Assembly: GCA_002707765.1 (NCBI GenBank) | Contig: PANV01000043.1 | Coordinates: 1 to 31,938 of the forward strand | Direction of reading: 5' to 3' | DNA from: Fidelibacterota bacterium | GTDB taxonomy: Bacteria; Fidelibacterota; Marinisomatia; SCGC-AAA003-L08; D37C17 | Length of the DNA: 31,938 nt | Shown here: positions 30,854-31,938 of the stretch, in pieces | Numbering within the stretch: the stretch's first letter is position 1 | Layout: each line of letters opens with the position of its first letter | Made by a program: the position numbers and the translations under genes | The notes under the pieces: generated by a model | Seen by the model: the letters and a program-made list of their open reading frames with translations, nothing else | The model's database searches: none | What the model was told of the DNA's origin: nothing

Positions 30854-31010
30854 TTTCATCTTCCTTTTCTTCAGTTTCATTATGATTGTTATTGTCAATT
30901 TCCTCTTGGACGAACTGCTTTATCTTGTCTAGCAATTCATCTGGTATCTTAGGAAAGGATTTGAACTTGCCGTCAGTGTCTTTGATGAGTATTGTTATTT
31001 GTCTATCCAT
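30828..31010 (-). CDS. 60-aa acidic protein upstream of integrase
   Basis: ATG 31010 is chosen because AAGG lies 8 nt upstream and it overlaps the preceding stop (ATGGATAG). The product begins MDRQITILIKDTDGKFKSFP, a short beta hairpin. It continues with a helix (ELLDKIKQFVQEEIDNNNHN) and ends in a very acidic tail (ETEEKEDENVE). Its 3' end overlaps the integrase start by 26 nt. Small size, acidic tail and place just before int are compatible with a regulatory partner, but no family is recognised. Confidence 0.58.
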   Translation of the reverse strand: MDRQITILIKDTDGKFKSFPKIPDELLDKIKQFVQEEIDNNNHNETEEKEDENVESKSEG

Positions 31011-31503
31011 TAGACACCTTCGCTTCCTGTGGAACACCAAGTTGTCTACATCTAGTAATTACATTTGCATACTGACCATCATCAAATTGTTGATCGGCTA
31101 CAAAATGTTTTACTTCATACTGATTACCATTGGCATACTTACCAGTATGTGTTGAATGATAAACAACCTTACCAAGTAGCAAACCTATGTATGGAATATT
31201 TATCATCACGACCGTATCCTGTGGGTGCTTGGTCAAATCGTAGACATTCGCCCAATTACCTTTCAGTGCATACCCAGTTGGTTTAGCAGTGTAGTCAATA
31301 GAGTCTATCACTTTGCCCCACCTTCTAGGTTTCTTACCCAAAGACTTGACCTTGCCATTACCAATGTCTTTCTTTGGTATCATTACATATGGTTCTTCTT
31401 TCAGTTTACTAACTGCTTGAACAACCACATACGCAACCTTCTCAATGGTTTTTTCATCTACACCACCAAGTAATTTTGCGATTACTTTACTTACATCAGC
31501 CAT
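31003..31503 (-). CDS. 166-aa protein of unknown function
   Basis: The start overlaps the previous stop as TAATG. The N-terminal 35 residues form a helix (VSKVIAKLLGGVDEKTIEKV). The rest looks like a beta-rich domain with several Gly/Tyr/Trp turns (RRWGKVIDSIDYTAKPTGYA, TVVMINIPYIGLLLGKVVYH, YANGNQYEVKHFVADQQFDD). There are no obvious catalytic residues and no membrane helix of sufficient length. It lies upstream of the integrase in the same leftward operon. I do not recognise the family. Confidence 0.65.
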   Translation of the reverse strand: MADVSKVIAKLLGGVDEKTIEKVAYVVVQAVSKLKEEPYVMIPKKDIGNGKVKSLGKKPRRWGKVIDSIDYTAKPTGYALKGNWANVYDLTKHPQDTVVMINIPYIGLLLGKVVYHSTHTGKYANGNQYEVKHFVADQQFDDGQYANVITRCRQLGVPQEAKVSNG

Positions 31504-31856
31504 TACAGACCTCCTTTATCGTTATCGTTAGGGTTAAGTTTTTCAGATAGAAATTGATGAGTTCTCTTTATGAGTGCGTCTGTCCATTTCTTTTTGGATA
31601 GGCACATATAAAGTCCGATAGCAATCAATTCTACCTCTTTCAATTGCTTCTCATTCTCTGGGCAAATAGCGATTTGCATATCTTTAGCAGACTTAATCAA
31701 AATAAAAGCTTGACCTTTGTCTACACTTATTGTTTCGCTACCCTTGCCAGACTGTGAGCTGTCATCATCGGACATTGTAGACCCACTGACTTTGCTGTCT
31801 TTCTCTTTCTTCCAAGCTAGATAGCGTTCGTCAGCAGGACTCAATTTCTTAGGCAT
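31503..31856 (-). CDS. 117-aa protein of unknown function
   Basis: The start and stop are both TAATG overlaps. Residues 1-45 are hydrophilic and disordered (LSPADERYLAWKKEKDSKVS, then a Ser/Asp-rich stretch). Residues about 46-110 look folded, helical and Lys-rich (QAFILIKSAKDMQIAICPEN, VELIAIGLYMCLSKKKWTDA). The end is Asn/Asp-rich. No family or motif is recognised. The tight coupling shows it belongs to the integrase-arm operon. Confidence 0.62.
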   Translation of the reverse strand: MPKKLSPADERYLAWKKEKDSKVSGSTMSDDDSSQSGKGSETISVDKGQAFILIKSAKDMQIAICPENEKQLKEVELIAIGLYMCLSKKKWTDALIKRTHQFLSEKLNPNDNDKGGL

Positions 31857-31938
31857 TACTCTACTCTAATCTTTTTGTACTCAGTGTTAGTATCTTCAAA
31901 GCCATTGTCTAAATATACACATTGAGTTCTTATGTAAG
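31856..31938 (-). CDS. C-terminal end of a gene cut by the window edge
   Basis: The minus-strand frame is open from the window edge to a TAA at 31858-31856 that overlaps the next start as TAATG. The visible 26 residues start YIRTQCVYLDNGFEDT and end KKIRVE. Too little is present to identify it; the coupling pattern is what supports it as a gene. Confidence 0.5.
   Translation of the reverse strand, partial: YIRTQCVYLDNGFEDTNTEYKKIRVE

Noticed and set aside
4021..31938. Genome-wide use of TGA as tryptophan (alternative code)
   Set aside because: Several well-supported genes end with TGA, some within ATGA overlaps (holin/lysozyme, 17101/17104, 29190/29193), and TGG is used for Trp throughout.

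Overview
The window reads as one contiguous piece of a tailed-phage genome or prophage: about 32 kb, low GC (roughly 36%, estimated by eye), almost no intergenic space, and genes chained by 1-nt TAATG or 4-nt ATGA overlaps. A tyrosine integrase makes a temperate lifestyle likely. The virion module has the gp14-gp15-gp16 order of T7-like internal (ejection) proteins, so a podovirus is the best guess. The small Lys-rich proteins, the PDDEXK endonuclease and the GTA-type holin resemble those of marine podoviruses (pelagiphage-like), but host and taxonomy are inference. Capsid, terminase, portal and most tail genes must lie outside.

Region 1 (2-16449, + strand) is the late virion module. It holds the tail end of a Pro/Thr/Gly-rich protein, a 300-aa and an 875-aa internal-protein-like gene, and then one giant frame of 3,988 codons (4021-15984). 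This frame carries Gly-rich membrane-like segments, coiled coils, an HELGH metallopeptidase, an ADP-ribosyltransferase-like domain and a hydrophobic C-terminal module. That architecture fits a phage 'polyvalent' protein delivered with the DNA. A single in-frame TGA at 7423-7425 interrupts it. A 151-aa membrane-tethered protein ends the module.

Region 2 (22083 down to 16439, - strand) is a leftward operon. It starts with a recombination set: a hypothetical protein, a Sak4-like RecA-fold ATPase, an SSB-like protein with an acidic DEAIPF tail, a strong intrinsic terminator acting as an attenuator, and a PD-(D/E)XK exonuclease with a Cas4-like Cys pattern. Nucleotide genes follow (DUF1937-like, dNMP kinase), then lysis genes (3TM holin, GH24 lysozyme) and several tiny membrane or basic proteins. 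It converges head-on with region 1, with an 11-nt overlap of gene ends.

Region 3 (22246-28115, + strand) diverges from region 2 across a control region with inverted repeats. It encodes a Cro-like regulator, a prim-pol/helicase, a terminator, an HTH/zinc-ribbon protein, a PDDEXK endonuclease, a chain of small unknown genes, two tiny Lys-rich proteins, an HNH endonuclease that seems to lack a standard start codon, and two small unknowns.

Region 4 (31938 down to 28231, - strand) is the lysogeny/accessory arm: unknown genes, the integrase, two DNA-binding regulators, a phage protein of unknown function, and very small membrane or exported genes. It converges with region 3 over about 115 nt of AT-rich, repeat-containing spacer. 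No tRNA, rRNA, CRISPR array or insertion sequence was seen.
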